From Thermomonospora echinospora (GTDB taxonomy: Bacteria; Actinomycetota; Actinomycetes; Streptosporangiales; Streptosporangiaceae), in contig NZ_FNVO01000031.1 in NCBI RefSeq assembly GCF_900108175.1, positions 1-61,711 of the forward strand: a DNA stretch of 61,711 nt, in the 5' to 3' direction. Of the stretch, positions 25,335-34,376 are shown in pieces. The position numbers and the translations under genes are program-made. The notes beneath the pieces were generated by a model that was given only the letters and a program-made list of their open reading frames with translations, did not search any database and was not told the origin of the DNA. Numbering within the stretch: position 1 is the stretch's first letter; each line of letters opens with the position of its first letter.

Positions 25335-26083
25335 CGGCGCACCGTCCGCTTCTCGATCCGCTTGTCGGCCGCCTGTGCGGGGGTCAGCGGGACCAAGCGG
25401 TCGACGAAGATCCCGGGTAGGTGCACTTCCGCCGGGTCGAGGGCGTCCACCACCCGCTCCGCCTGGACGATGGTGACCCGGCCCGCCATGGCGCACAGCG
25501 GGTTGAAGTTGCGCGCCGTCGCGGCGAACCGCAGGTTGCCGTACCGGTCGGCGACCGCGGTGTGCACCAGCGCGTAGTCGCAGACGATCGCCTCCTCCAG
25601 CACGTAGCGGCGGCCGCCGAAGACACGCGTCTCCTTGGCGGGGGAGGTCACCCGGGCGTTCCCCGCCCCGTCGTAGCGCCAGGGCAGCCCGCCTTCGGCG
25701 ACCTGGGTGCCGACGCCCGCCGGGGTGTAGAACGCCGGGATGCCGCTGCCGCCCGCCCGCAACCGCTCGGCGAGAGTGCCCTGCGGGGTGAGCTCCAGTT
25801 CGATCTCGCCGCCGAGGTAGCGGCGTTCGAACTCCTTGTTCTCCCCCACGTAGGAGCTGATCGCGCGGCTGATCCGGCCGGCGGCCAGCAGCAGGCCGAG
25901 CCCCGCGCCGTCCACCCCGCAGTTGTTGGACACCACGCGCAGGTCGCCGGCGCCCTGCGCCAGCAGCGCCTCGATGAGGACGGACGGCACGCCGCACAGG
26001 CCGAAGCCGCCCACGGCCAGCGAGGCCCCGTCGGGGATGTCCGCGACGGCCTCCTCGGCCGAATCGATCACCATGACGCTCAT
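25331..26083 (-). CDS. 3-oxoacid CoA-transferase subunit A
   Basis: A 250-aa alpha subunit: [21 protein letters not shown] with the CoA-binding loop, [35 protein letters not shown] and [21 protein letters not shown]. It is cytosolic and pairs with subunit B. It is compatible with 3-oxoadipate, acetoacetate or related 3-oxoacids; the gene set suggests a ring-cleavage product. The start overlaps the stop of the ferredoxin reductase gene (ATGA). The open frame upstream of 26083 is antisense to that gene. Confidence 0.9.
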   Translation of the reverse strand: MSVMVIDSAEEAVADIPDGASLAVGGFGLCGVPSVLIEALLAQGAGDLRVVSNNCGVDGAGLGLLLAAGRISRAISSYVGENKEFERRYLGGEIELELTPQGTLAERLRAGGSGIPAFYTPAGVGTQVAEGGLPWRYDGAGNARVTSPAKETRVFGGRRYVLEEAIVCDYALVHTAVADRYGNLRFAATARNFNPLCAMAGRVTIVQAERVVDALDPAEVHLPGIFVDRLVPLTPAQAADKRIEKRTVRR

Positions 26084-27270
26084 TGCATCGCCTCCTTCGC
26101 CCATGCGACGGCCTCCGCCCAGCCCGTGCGCTCGGCCAGCTTGCGGCGGCCCAGCCCCAGCAGCCGGGGGGCGTCCACGGTGAGGACGGCCTCCAACTGT
26201 TCGCCGCGGCCGAACAGCGCTAGGCTCCGGCGCCCGTCGTGCGCCGTCCACACGGTGGAGTCCGGCTCGGCGTGGCCGCAGAACTGGACCTTGTGCTCAA
26301 AGAGGTCGGACCAGAAGTAGGGCGGGCCGGCCCAGCCCGCGCCACCGGCGTCGCCGGTCGCGATGGCCCTGGCCGCCAGGGCCGCCTGGTCGCGGGCGCT
26401 GGTCCACTGCTCCACCCTCCGGTGCCGGCCGGTCAGTTCGTTACGCCAGCGCGCCGCGTCGCCGGCCGCCCAGACGCCGGGCCGGGACGTCCGGCCGTGC
26501 GCGTCGCAGACGACCCCGTCGTCCACTTCGACCCCGCCGCCTGACAGCCAGTCGGTGTTCGGCACCGCCCCGGCGCCGACGAGCACGGCGTCCGCCGGGA
26601 CCACCGAGCCGTCCTCCAGCCGCACTCCCGCCGGGCACGTCTCGGCCACGGCGGCGCCGAAGCGCAGGTCGATGCCGCGCGCCAAATGGGTCCGTACGCA
26701 CAGGGCACCGGCCTGCGGGCCGAGCACCCGCACCAGGGGGGCCGGTTCCCGTTCCAGCACGGTGACCGTCCAGCCGCGCTCGGCGGCGGCCGCCGCCGCT
26801 TCCAGACCGATGAAGCCCGCACCGAGGACCACCAGCCGCCCGGGTTCGGCCAGCACGCCGCGCAGGCGGCGGGCATCGTCCAGATCCCGCAGGTGGTGGA
26901 CGGAGGGGCCGTCGAGGCCGGGCAGCCGCCGAGCCCGGGACCCGGTGGCGATCACGAGGTGGTCCCAGGCGAGCCGTTCACCGTCGTCGAGGACGACGGC
27001 GGACCGGTCGGCCTCCAGGGCGGTGGCCCGACGGCCGAGCAGCAGTTCCACCTCGTTGTCGTCGTACCAGGACCGCGGACGCAGCAGCGGCGGGTCCTCC
27101 GGCTCGTCCGCCCGCAGCAGGGCCTTGGACAGCGGCGGCCGGTCGTACGGCAGATGACGCTCGGCCCCCACCAGCCGGACGGGGCCCTGATAGCCGTGCT
27201 CGCGCAGCCCCTCGGCGACGCTCACCCCGGCCAGCGAGGCGCCCACGATGGTCACGCCGCGCATGGTCAC
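26080..27270 (-). CDS. FAD-dependent ferredoxin reductase
   Basis: A 396-aa NAD(P)H- and FAD-binding oxidoreductase of the type serving Rieske oxygenases and P450s. Features are the N-terminal FAD motif [26 protein letters not shown], the NAD motif [21 protein letters not shown], and [10 protein letters not shown] near the C-terminal FAD contact. It would pass electrons from NAD(P)H to the ferredoxin encoded immediately upstream. The GTG at 27270 overlaps the ferredoxin stop (GTGA); ATG at 27264 is the alternative start. Confidence 0.88.
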   Translation of the reverse strand: MTMRGVTIVGASLAGVSVAEGLREHGYQGPVRLVGAERHLPYDRPPLSKALLRADEPEDPPLLRPRSWYDDNEVELLLGRRATALEADRSAVVLDDGERLAWDHLVIATGSRARRLPGLDGPSVHHLRDLDDARRLRGVLAEPGRLVVLGAGFIGLEAAAAAAERGWTVTVLEREPAPLVRVLGPQAGALCVRTHLARGIDLRFGAAVAETCPAGVRLEDGSVVPADAVLVGAGAVPNTDWLSGGGVEVDDGVVCDAHGRTSRPGVWAAGDAARWRNELTGRHRRVEQWTSARDQAALAARAIATGDAGGAGWAGPPYFWSDLFEHKVQFCGHAEPDSTVWTAHDGRRSLALFGRGEQLEAVLTVDAPRLLGLGRRKLAERTGWAEAVAWAKEAMQ

Positions 27271-27452
27271 TCCTCCATGCCGATGGCGGCGACCGGGCAG
27301 GAACGCGCCGCCTCGCGGATCTCGGCGGCGTCGCCCTCGGCGGCGAGCAGCACCGCCTTGCCGGTGGCGTCGTCGACGTCGAAGACGTCGGGGGCCGCCG
27401 CGACGCAGTTGGCGTATCCCTGGCAGCGACCCAGGTCAACCGTGATCTTCAT
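27267..27452 (-). CDS. small [3Fe-4S]-type ferredoxin
   Basis: A 61-aa ferredoxin with only three cluster Cys: Cys10, Cys16 (CQGYANC) and Cys52 (CPVAAI). The usual second Cys of a [4Fe-4S] site is Tyr13, so a [3Fe-4S] cluster is expected, as in P450-type actinobacterial ferredoxins. It is encoded directly before the reductase and in the same operon as the Rieske oxygenase, so it is probably the electron carrier for that oxygenase. Oxygenases of this class more often use Rieske or plant-type ferredoxins. Confidence 0.9.
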   Translation of the reverse strand: MKITVDLGRCQGYANCVAAAPDVFDVDDATGKAVLLAAEGDAAEIREAARSCPVAAIGMEE

Positions 27453-27462
27453 GGCGTTCCCC

Positions 27463-28905
27463 TCATGCTCCGGCCAGGTCGAGGGCGATGTACTTCTCCT
27501 CCAGGAATTCCTGAATGCCCTCGGCGGCGCCCTCGCGGCCCAGCCCGCTCTGCTTGGCCCCGCCGAACGGCGCGGCCGGATCGGAGGCCACGCCGCGGTT
27601 GAGCGCGACCATCCCCGTCTCCAGCCGTTCGGCCAGGGCGATCCCCCGCGCGAGGTCTCCGGTGTAGACGTAGGAGATGAGCCCGAGTTCGGTGTCGTTG
27701 GCCAGGGCGGCGACGTCGTCCTCGGGGCCGAAGGCGATGATCGGAGCGACAGGGCCGAAGATCTCCGCCCGGGTGATGTCGTCGCCGTGCCGCACTCCCG
27801 ACAGCACGGTGGCGGGATAGAAGGCGCCCGGCCCGGCGGGGACGGTGCCTCCGGCCTGGACGGTGGCGCCCTGCTCGACCGCGCGGGTGACCCGCGCGGC
27901 GACCTTGTCGCGTTCGGCGACCGAGACCAGCGAGCCGAGCGCGTTGTCCGGGTCGGTGCCCGGTCCCAGCGGGAGAGCGTCCATCGCGGCCCCGAACGCG
28001 GCCACGAACGCGTCGTGGACCGCCTCGGCGACGTAGAACCGGTTCGCCGCGGTGCAGGCGGCGCCGCCGTTGCGCATCTTGGCGACCATCGCGCCCGCGA
28101 CCGCGGCGTCGATGTCGGCGTCGTCCAAGACGATGAACGGCGCGTTGCCGCCGAGCTCCATCGAGCAGCTGAGCACCTGGTCGGCCGCCGTGCGCAGCAG
28201 CACCCGGCCGACCTCGGTGGACCCGGTGAAGGACAGCTTGCGCACCGCCGGGTGGCTGAGCATGGCCCGCACCGCGTCGGCGGGCGGGTCGGGCACCACC
28301 ACGTTGACGACGCCGGACGGGACACCCGCTCGTTCCAGCAGGTCGGCCAGGTACAGCGCGGTGAGGGGCGTCTCGGCGGCGGGCTTGAGCACGACCGTGC
28401 AGCCGGCCGCCAGGGCGGGGCCGATCTTGCGGGTGGCCATCGCCGCCGGAAAGTTCCACGGGGTGATCAGAACGCTCACCCCGATGGCCTGGCGGGTGAC
28501 CACGATGCGCTTGTCGCCACCGGGAGCGGTGCGGAAGTCGCCGCCGATCCGCACGGCCTCCTCGGAGAACCAGCGGAAGAACTCGGCCGCGTAGTCGGCC
28601 TCGGCCAGCGCGTCCGCCCGGACCTTGCCGTTCTCGCGGACGATCAGCTCGGCGATCTGCTCGCGTTCACGGACCATTAGCTCGAACGCGCCCCGCAGGA
28701 TCTCGGCGCGCACCCGGGGCGGGGCGGCGCGCCAGTGCGGCAGCGCCTCGGCTGCCGCCTCGACCGCCTCCAGGCAGTCGCCGACGGTGGCGGACGCGAT
28801 CTCCGCAAGGGGCTCGCCCGTCGCGGGATCGTCCACCCGTACGGCGGATCCGTCGCCCGAAAGGCGCCAGCGGCCGCCGATGTAGGAGCCGGTGAAGAGC
28901 TTCAC
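27463..28905 (-). CDS. NAD(P)-dependent aldehyde dehydrogenase (GabD-like)
   Basis: A 480-aa aldehyde dehydrogenase, the full family length. Visible are ITPWNFPAAMATRKIGPALA (cofactor strand), LSFTGSTEVGRVLL, catalytic Glu in CSMELGGNAPFIVLDDADID, catalytic Cys in MRNGGAACTAANRFYV, and EIFGPVAPIIAFGPEDD. The pattern SMELGGNAPFIV and GAACTAANR is typical of succinate-semialdehyde dehydrogenases. It probably oxidises the semialdehyde or aldehyde released after ring cleavage or by the aldolase at 32573. GTG start with GGGGGA upstream. Confidence 0.9.
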   Translation of the reverse strand: MKLFTGSYIGGRWRLSGDGSAVRVDDPATGEPLAEIASATVGDCLEAVEAAAEALPHWRAAPPRVRAEILRGAFELMVREREQIAELIVRENGKVRADALAEADYAAEFFRWFSEEAVRIGGDFRTAPGGDKRIVVTRQAIGVSVLITPWNFPAAMATRKIGPALAAGCTVVLKPAAETPLTALYLADLLERAGVPSGVVNVVVPDPPADAVRAMLSHPAVRKLSFTGSTEVGRVLLRTAADQVLSCSMELGGNAPFIVLDDADIDAAVAGAMVAKMRNGGAACTAANRFYVAEAVHDAFVAAFGAAMDALPLGPGTDPDNALGSLVSVAERDKVAARVTRAVEQGATVQAGGTVPAGPGAFYPATVLSGVRHGDDITRAEIFGPVAPIIAFGPEDDVAALANDTELGLISYVYTGDLARGIALAERLETGMVALNRGVASDPAAPFGGAKQSGLGREGAAEGIQEFLEEKYIALDLAGA

Positions 28906-28942
28906 GAACAGTCCCCCTGTGCGTGGTCGATGGTGGAGCGGG

Positions 28943-29860
28943 TCAGAAGGGCGGCGGCGTCCACAGTCCGGGGTCCGGGCGGCCGACGAACGGTTCGGGA
29001 CGGCGCACGCAGGCGGTGCCCCACTGGTCGGACTCCTGCGGGACCCGCTTCCAGACTCGGGGCGCCCACGCCTCGAAGTCGGCGATCCGCTCCAGCGCGG
29101 TGGTGTACTCGGCGACGAAGCCGCTCTCGTCGCAGAAGTAGGCGAAGGTGTTGTCGCCGGGGCCGTGCCGCCCCGGCCCCCAGACCAGGTCGCCGCCGGC
29201 GCGCATCATCGAGCCGGTGGCGCGCAGGTACTCGTCCAGGCCACGGGTCTCGTAGGCGACGTGGTTGAGCGAGACGTGCGGTCCCTGGGCCAACGCGAGG
29301 CAGTGGTGGAAGTCGGTGGCGCTCTTGAGGAAGACCATCACGTCCTCCAGGTAGTCGGTGATCGCGAAGCCGAGCACCTCGACGTACCACCGGGTGGTCG
29401 CGGGCAGGTCGGGACTGTTGAGCACGACGTGGGACAGACCGGTCGGGACGTGCTCGCGCTCGGCCACCTCGCGGGCCATGCGCGGGGTGAGCCCGGCCGC
29501 GATCTCCACGGTGCGTCCGTCGGGGTCGTGGAACCGCATGCCGTAACCGCCGCCCGCGGTGTCGAGCGACGCGGGGCCGGAGATCATCCGGACTCTCCGG
29601 GCGATCAGACGCTCGGCGTACCAGTCCACGTCGGCGGCGGTGGGCACGGCGAAGGAGACCACGTCGACCCGGTCCTCGCCGGCCTTGCGCAGCCGCAGAG
29701 AGTACGGGTCGGTGGAGCCGGCCGCCGCGAGGTAGCTGACCCCGCTCTCGGACTGCTCGGCTACCAGGCCCCACAGGTCCTGGTAGAAGCCGACCTGCCG
29801 GTCGAAGGACCGCACACCCAGCCCGACGTAACGAACGTGGGTGATCCTGCATTCGCTCAT
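28943..29860 (-). CDS. type I extradiol ring-cleavage dioxygenase
   Basis: A 305-aa two-domain vicinal-oxygen-chelate protein like BphC. The metal ligands are predicted as His144 (LSHVVLN), His200 (VSLNHVAYET) and Glu251 (FVAEYTTAL), at nearly the same positions as His146/His210/Glu260 of BphC. It should open a catechol next to its hydroxyls using Fe(II) and O2. The N-terminal domain (ITHVRYVGLGVRSFDRQVGF) lacks metal ligands, as usual. ATG at 29860 overlaps the nitrilase stop (ATGA). It follows logically from the dioxygenase and dihydrodiol dehydrogenase encoded nearby. Confidence 0.88.
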   Translation of the reverse strand: MSECRITHVRYVGLGVRSFDRQVGFYQDLWGLVAEQSESGVSYLAAAGSTDPYSLRLRKAGEDRVDVVSFAVPTAADVDWYAERLIARRVRMISGPASLDTAGGGYGMRFHDPDGRTVEIAAGLTPRMAREVAEREHVPTGLSHVVLNSPDLPATTRWYVEVLGFAITDYLEDVMVFLKSATDFHHCLALAQGPHVSLNHVAYETRGLDEYLRATGSMMRAGGDLVWGPGRHGPGDNTFAYFCDESGFVAEYTTALERIADFEAWAPRVWKRVPQESDQWGTACVRRPEPFVGRPDPGLWTPPPF

Positions 29861-30729
29861 CGTTCTCCTCCATCCGGGGGGTCGCCGGCGTATCCGAGAT
29901 CGGCGGCGTAGACGTCGGTGCGCCGGTCGCGGACGGGACTGCCGACCGCGCGTTCGCGCGCCCGGGTGATCTCGTCGAGGTCGATCAGGGCCAAGGCCGT
30001 GCCATCGCCCTCGGCGCCGAGCGGGCCGGCCGCCGGGAGCCCGTACGGGTCGGCGACGAGCGAGCGTCCGAGGAAGGTGTGCGGCGGCTGTTCCCCCCAC
30101 TGGTCGGCGCACACGACCGCCACCTGGTTGAGATTCGCCTGGACGAGGGCGCCGGTCGCCTGCGGCACCCGGTCGCCGTGGCGGGCATGGTCGAAGCCGC
30201 GCACCCACGCGGTGGGGACCGCGACCACGTGGGCGCCGCGCAGGGCCAAGATCCGCATCGCCTCCGGGAAGCGCAGGTCGTAGCAGATCAGCACACCGAG
30301 CCGGATGCCGTCCACGGTGAACACCGGCAGTCCCCGGTCTCCGGGGTCGAACACGTCGCGTTCGGCCCCGAACAGGTGCAGCTTGCGGTAGACGCCGGCG
30401 ATCGCCCCGGAGCGGTCGATGACGGCGGCGGAGTTGAACAGCCGGTCGCCATCGCGTTCGGCGAAGCCCGCGACCACCGTCACGCCATGCCGGGCGGCGG
30501 CGGCCGACCAGGCCGTCAGGCAGGTCCCCGGCGCGGCGGTGTTCTCCGCCCGCTCCGCCAGCGCCGTGCGGTCGAGCACGTAACCAGTGGCGAACAGCTC
30601 CGGCAGGACGACCAGCCCGGCGCCCGCACCCGCCGCGGCGGCGATGGCCGCCGACCCGGCCGCCGCGTTGGCGGCCGGGTCGAGCGGGGCGGCGGCCGCC
30701 TGCACGGCGGCCGCCCCCAGCGCGGTCAC
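29857..30729 (-). CDS. carbon-nitrogen hydrolase (nitrilase superfamily)
   Basis: A 290-aa cytosolic amidase/carbamoylase-type enzyme. The Glu-Lys-Cys triad is visible as Glu44 (VVLPELFATGY), Lys116 (YRKLHLFG) and Cys149 (LICYDLRFPE). The ICYDLRFPE motif resembles NIT2 omega-amidases and formamidases more than true nitrilases. It points to amide or carbamoyl hydrolysis in the pathway, hence a nitrogen-bearing substrate. The GTG at 30729 overlaps the cyclase stop (GTGA). The N-terminus is Ala-rich. Confidence 0.87.
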   Translation of the reverse strand: MTALGAAAVQAAAAPLDPAANAAAGSAAIAAAAGAGAGLVVLPELFATGYVLDRTALAERAENTAAPGTCLTAWSAAAARHGVTVVAGFAERDGDRLFNSAAVIDRSGAIAGVYRKLHLFGAERDVFDPGDRGLPVFTVDGIRLGVLICYDLRFPEAMRILALRGAHVVAVPTAWVRGFDHARHGDRVPQATGALVQANLNQVAVVCADQWGEQPPHTFLGRSLVADPYGLPAAGPLGAEGDGTALALIDLDEITRARERAVGSPVRDRRTDVYAADLGYAGDPPDGGER

Positions 30730-31574
30730 GAGCTCGGGCAGGGCAGCTCCCGCCCGGCCACGACGTCGACGACCTCGTTCTTGCCGATGTCGGTGAACGC
30801 CATGATCCGGCAGGGGCAGCCCTCGCCGCCCTCGATCTTCCACGGGAAGGCGCCGATGACCACCCGCTGGTCCAGCACGGCGTCGATGTCGCCGCCGACG
30901 TTCTCGGCGTGGATGCATCCGCCGGGGAAGGCCAGGTAGTGCATCGGGAACAGGTCCTCCTTGACCCGCCGGCCCGACAGGTGGTGGGTGTACTCGTACT
31001 CGCCGAAGTACTCCTCCGCCGACATGCCCACGTGCTCCTCGAACCGCTTGGTGAGGTCGGGGCGCATATGGCGGATGGTGGTGTTGATGGGGTGGTCGCC
31101 GGAGCCGGCGTCGATGCCCCACCAGCGGATCTCCATGTCGAGCATCCACTCGGCCAGTTCCACGCCGCCGCCGGGGTGCATCCCGAAGTAGCGCACCAGG
31201 TCCTGCTTGGGCCCGCCGGTGTAGTACTGGTGGAACCCGGTGTGGATGATGATGATGTCGCCCTTCTTCACCTCGATCTTGGAGGTGATGTGCTCGGGCT
31301 TGATGACGTCCCAGTCCCCGACCTGGTCGGAGACGTCCACGACGACGCCTTCGTGCAGCAGCTTGTCCAGGGGCAACGAGGCCATGTCGGCGCCGCCGTC
31401 GGCGGCGTGCATCGGCCCGTCCAGGTGGGTCCCGGTGTGCAGCGAGGTCTCGATGCGCTGGGAGACGATCCGGTTGGTCTGCAGGGTCTGGGTGTAGTAG
31501 ATCTTGCAGCCCGGGTAGCCCACCCAGCCGGGGGTGTGGATGCCCCAGGGATGGGTCAGGTCGACGACGTTCAT
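30726..31574 (-). CDS. cyclase family protein (kynurenine-formamidase/isatin-hydrolase type)
   Basis: A 282-aa metal-dependent hydrolase. The HTGTHLDGPMH motif gives ligands His46, His50 and Asp52, with His56 nearby; IIHTGFHQYY and WWGIDAGSGDHP are further family blocks. Known relatives are bacterial kynurenine formamidase and isatin hydrolase, which open N-formyl or lactam bonds using Mn or Zn. It could open a lactam or amide made after hydroxylation of an N-heterocycle by the molybdenum enzyme. The stop overlaps the nitrilase GTG start. Confidence 0.87.
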   Translation of the reverse strand: MNVVDLTHPWGIHTPGWVGYPGCKIYYTQTLQTNRIVSQRIETSLHTGTHLDGPMHAADGGADMASLPLDKLLHEGVVVDVSDQVGDWDVIKPEHITSKIEVKKGDIIIIHTGFHQYYTGGPKQDLVRYFGMHPGGGVELAEWMLDMEIRWWGIDAGSGDHPINTTIRHMRPDLTKRFEEHVGMSAEEYFGEYEYTHHLSGRRVKEDLFPMHYLAFPGGCIHAENVGGDIDAVLDQRVVIGAFPWKIEGGEGCPCRIMAFTDIGKNEVVDVVAGRELPCPSS

Positions 31575-31598
31575 CAGGGATCTCCTTGGAGTGTGGGG

Positions 31599-32576
31599 TC
31601 AGCGCATGACTCGCAGGCTCGCGACGGACGGGACCTGGCGTCCCGCGCCCTCCGCTCGCGCCGCGTGAACGAGGTGCAGCGCCAGGACGAGGTCCTGCTC
31701 GACGCTGCCGACGGACTTGAAGACGGTCATGCCGGAGCGGCGGGCCTCGGCGTCCAGGTGGGCGCCGAGCAGGACCGCGGCGGTGTGGTCCCAGCCGAGT
31801 TCCTTGGCCTCGATGCAGTCGCCGGACTCGTGCACGGAGTCCGGGGTGTCGACCACGACCTCGGCGGCGGCGAGGAAGACCTCGCCCTGGGCCTCACGGT
31901 GGACGGGCATCGTGGAGCCGATGAGTCCGAGCCACCCGACCCCGGTGACCTGGTCGGCGGTGAGGAACGGCGTGTGGTGCGAGCTGGTGGCGACGTACAC
32001 CGCGTCGTGGTCGCGGGTGGCCTCCGGGGAGGAGCCGACGGCGGTGGCGGCCAGGCCCAGCTCGGTGCGCGCCCGTTCCGCGAAACGCAGCCGGTTGGCC
32101 TCGGTGGGGCTGAAGACGTCGACCGACTCCAGGTTCAGCGCGCCGGCGAGGGCGCGCAGGCCCTCCCACGCCTCCTCGCCCGAGCCGACCACGCCCAGCC
32201 GGACCGGCCGGTCGCCGAGGCGATGGCGGGCGGCGACGGCGGCGGTGGCGGAGGTGCGCAGCGAGGTGATGCGCCGCCCGTCCACGACGGCGATCGGCTC
32301 GCCGGTGGACTCCCGGAACAGGTGCACGTGGTAGCGCACGTGGTCGCCGACCCTGTGGAACTGCTTGTAGCCGATGACGTCCAGCGGGGTGATGGTGCCG
32401 GCGAGGATCCGCATCCACGCCACCGGGCCGTTCACCTGGACCCGTCCGGTGACCGCGGCGCCGGAGACGGCCGTGCGGGCGGCCTCCTCGGCGGCGCGCA
32501 GGCCCAGCCCGACCGACGCCAGGGCGTCCACGTCGGCGCCGTCCAGCAGCAGCACGCTCTCGGTGGCGGCGGTCAT
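31599..32576 (-). CDS. ornithine cyclodeaminase/mu-crystallin family protein
   Basis: A 325-aa NAD(P)-binding protein. Features are MRILAGTITPLDVIGYKQFH, GEPIAVVDGRRITSLRTSATAAVAARHRLG and the nucleotide motif LGVVGSGEEAWEGLRAL, then GLIGSTMPVHREAQ and GDCIEAKELGW. The family includes ornithine cyclodeaminase, ketimine reductase and alanine dehydrogenase-like enzymes. An imine or ketimine reduction, or amine release, would fit this pathway. ATG at 32576 overlaps the aldolase stop (ATGA). Confidence 0.85.
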   Translation of the reverse strand: MTAATESVLLLDGADVDALASVGLGLRAAEEAARTAVSGAAVTGRVQVNGPVAWMRILAGTITPLDVIGYKQFHRVGDHVRYHVHLFRESTGEPIAVVDGRRITSLRTSATAAVAARHRLGDRPVRLGVVGSGEEAWEGLRALAGALNLESVDVFSPTEANRLRFAERARTELGLAATAVGSSPEATRDHDAVYVATSSHHTPFLTADQVTGVGWLGLIGSTMPVHREAQGEVFLAAAEVVVDTPDSVHESGDCIEAKELGWDHTAAVLLGAHLDAEARRSGMTVFKSVGSVEQDLVLALHLVHAARAEGAGRQVPSVASLRVMR

Positions 32577-33595
32577 CGGGGGTTCCTTCCGGTGTAGAAC
32601 AGTTCGTCGTCGTCGGCGGTGACGGGGAGCCCCGCGGCGACGGCCGCCGAGCGCAGCGCGGCCATCTGCGCGGCGCTGATCCGCATGTGCGGCTGCCGGA
32701 TCGGGCCGCCGTTGTAGCCCATCAGCCAGCCCTGGTACTTCCAGTGCATGCGCGGGACCAGGCCGCTGCCCGCCACCAGCGGGGTGCACACGGCGGCGTT
32801 GGCCTTGCGGACGGGGTGCAGCCGCCAGTAGAGCTCCATGCCCTCGTCCCAGGTGGCCTTGTCCGACAGCAGGTCCAGCATCTGCGGCACGGCCGGGCCC
32901 ATGCACTCGTAGTTCGAGGTCCCCATGAACCGCATGCCGTAGTTGGCGATCCACGCGGGCGCGTTGAACTCCAGCGGGTCGGTGACCACCACCCGGTCGC
33001 GCAGCGCCTCGAACACGGCGGCGATGCCGCCGACGCCGGGTCCGCCCACCTCGTTCTTGATCGCCACCACACCGGGGATCTCGTCGACCATCCGGGTGAG
33101 CAGCGACAGCGGGAACCCGGCGGCATGCAGCCGGCCGAAGTTCCACTGGTCCATCGCGAAGACGATCACGCCGAGGTCGGCAGCGTCGGTGACGGCCTTG
33201 GTGAAGTGGAAGACCTCCTCGACCGAGGGCGGGTTGAAGTAGAGCGGGTAGGAGGGCATCACCAGGTCCACGCCCGCCGTCGCCGCGTGCTCGACCGAGG
33301 CCAGCGTGTCGGCGAGGGTCGGCTGTGACGCCTGGAGGACCGTGATGAGGTCGTCGCCCGCCTCGTCGGCGGCGATCTCCACGAAGCGCCGCATCTCCTC
33401 CTGGGTGGTGCCGGACTCCGACACCAGGAGCACCGCGGACATGCCGTGCTCCTTCTCCACCCGCACGTCGTGCCGGATCGCCTCCTCGTTGAGGTCGGCG
33501 AGGTCGGCGGTGAACGTGGGCTGGACGCAGCCCGCGCACCCGGTGAGCGAGTCGAGCGCCCACTCCCGGGCCTCGCCCGGGGCGTACTTGGCCAT
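32573..33595 (-). CDS. DHDPS/NAL-family lyase (aldolase or hydratase-aldolase)
   Basis: A 340-aa TIM-barrel class I lyase. The Schiff-base Lys is in GVVAIKNEVGG, and VLLVSESGTTQEEMRRFVEIA matches the family GTTGE-like region. The C-terminus carries a long helical part. In aromatic degradation, relatives such as NahE and PhdJ hydrate and split hydroxybenzylidene-pyruvate products of extradiol cleavage, which would suit this gene set. GCAGCVQP near the start is unusual for DHDPS. Start ATG at 33595 shares one base with the preceding stop (TGATG). Confidence 0.87.
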   Translation of the reverse strand: MAKYAPGEAREWALDSLTGCAGCVQPTFTADLADLNEEAIRHDVRVEKEHGMSAVLLVSESGTTQEEMRRFVEIAADEAGDDLITVLQASQPTLADTLASVEHAATAGVDLVMPSYPLYFNPPSVEEVFHFTKAVTDAADLGVIVFAMDQWNFGRLHAAGFPLSLLTRMVDEIPGVVAIKNEVGGPGVGGIAAVFEALRDRVVVTDPLEFNAPAWIANYGMRFMGTSNYECMGPAVPQMLDLLSDKATWDEGMELYWRLHPVRKANAAVCTPLVAGSGLVPRMHWKYQGWLMGYNGGPIRQPHMRISAAQMAALRSAAVAAGLPVTADDDELFYTGRNPR

Positions 33596-33840
33596 CAGTC
33601 GGTCTCCTTGTCTGCGGCGGTCTTCTCGGGGCCCAGCGGGGTCTCCAGCCCGCGTCCCACCGTCAGCGGGTCGGACCAGGTCAGGGCCTGCAAGGCGAGC
33701 GCGTCCAGCCGGATGACGTGCGCGTCGTCGCCGAGCGAGCGGATCTCCAGGCGTTCGCCGTTGCGGGTGGCCACCTTGCGGACCACGACGGAGGCGAACT
33801 CGTTGGCGATGATCAGCTCGCCGTCCCCACCGGTGCTCAC
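33595..33840 (-). CDS. small conserved protein between oxygenase and lyase genes, 81 aa
   Basis: An 81-aa protein with the core IIANEFASVVVRKVATRNGE, then LEIRSL, IRLDALALQALTW and FLETP-like GLETPLGPE. I recognise the pattern from short actinobacterial proteins that databases label dihydrodiol dehydrogenase, although it is far too short for an SDR and has no nucleotide motif. It is always a question what these do; an oxygenase accessory role is a guess. The GTG at 33840 overlaps the beta-subunit stop (GTGA), and its own stop overlaps the lyase start. Confidence 0.7.
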   Translation of the reverse strand: MSTGGDGELIIANEFASVVVRKVATRNGERLEIRSLGDDAHVIRLDALALQALTWSDPLTVGRGLETPLGPEKTAADKETD

Positions 33841-34376
33841 AGCAGCACCCGCGGCTGCGGGAAGTCGATGACGGTCTGGTCGAGCACGGCGTGCCGCCGC
33901 GCCAGCAGCAGTCCCGCCGCCCCGCGCCGCAGCGTGTCGAACCGCTCGGCGCTGAGGTACTTGGGCTGGTCGGACTGGCGGCGGCCGACGACCAGGACGT
34001 TGGAACGCACCGCCAACTCGTCGGGGTCGCCGGTCAGGTAGGCCCGCACGTTGGTGACGAAGTGCCGGAGCTGCGGCGGCGGGTTCTCCCCCCAGGCGAA
34101 CTCGTGCATGTCCGCCTCCAGGCGCCGGAACCACAGGTGCCGGATGGAGTCCTTGGACTCGTCCAGCAGCAGCGCCTCGGGGTCGTGGTGCGGGGCGAAC
34201 GGGTTGTCGGGGGTGACCGGAACGGGCACCGTGTAGGTGAAGTCGTCGGTGACGACGTCGAGCCATTCGGCGTACCGGCGGTCGTCGATCAGCTCGGCCT
34301 CCACCGCGAGGAACAGCGCGGCCTCGGCCTGGACCTGGGGCGGGGCCGGTGTCGGCCGTTGCGTTGCGGTCGTCAT
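33837..34376 (-). CDS. Rieske ring-hydroxylating oxygenase, beta subunit
   Basis: A 179-aa small subunit with the cystatin/NTF2-like fold of oxygenase beta chains: AALFLAVEAELIDDRRYAEWLDVVTDDFTYTVP in family order, DSIRHLWFRRLEADMHEFAWGENPPP, and LRHFVTNVRAYL. It gives structure to an alpha3beta3 oxygenase and binds no cofactor. ATG at 34376 overlaps the alpha stop (ATGA). Its presence separates this enzyme from the alpha3-only oxygenases such as 2-oxoquinoline 8-monooxygenase. Confidence 0.9.
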   Translation of the reverse strand: MTTATQRPTPAPPQVQAEAALFLAVEAELIDDRRYAEWLDVVTDDFTYTVPVPVTPDNPFAPHHDPEALLLDESKDSIRHLWFRRLEADMHEFAWGENPPPQLRHFVTNVRAYLTGDPDELAVRSNVLVVGRRQSDQPKYLSAERFDTLRRGAAGLLLARRHAVLDQTVIDFPQPRVLL

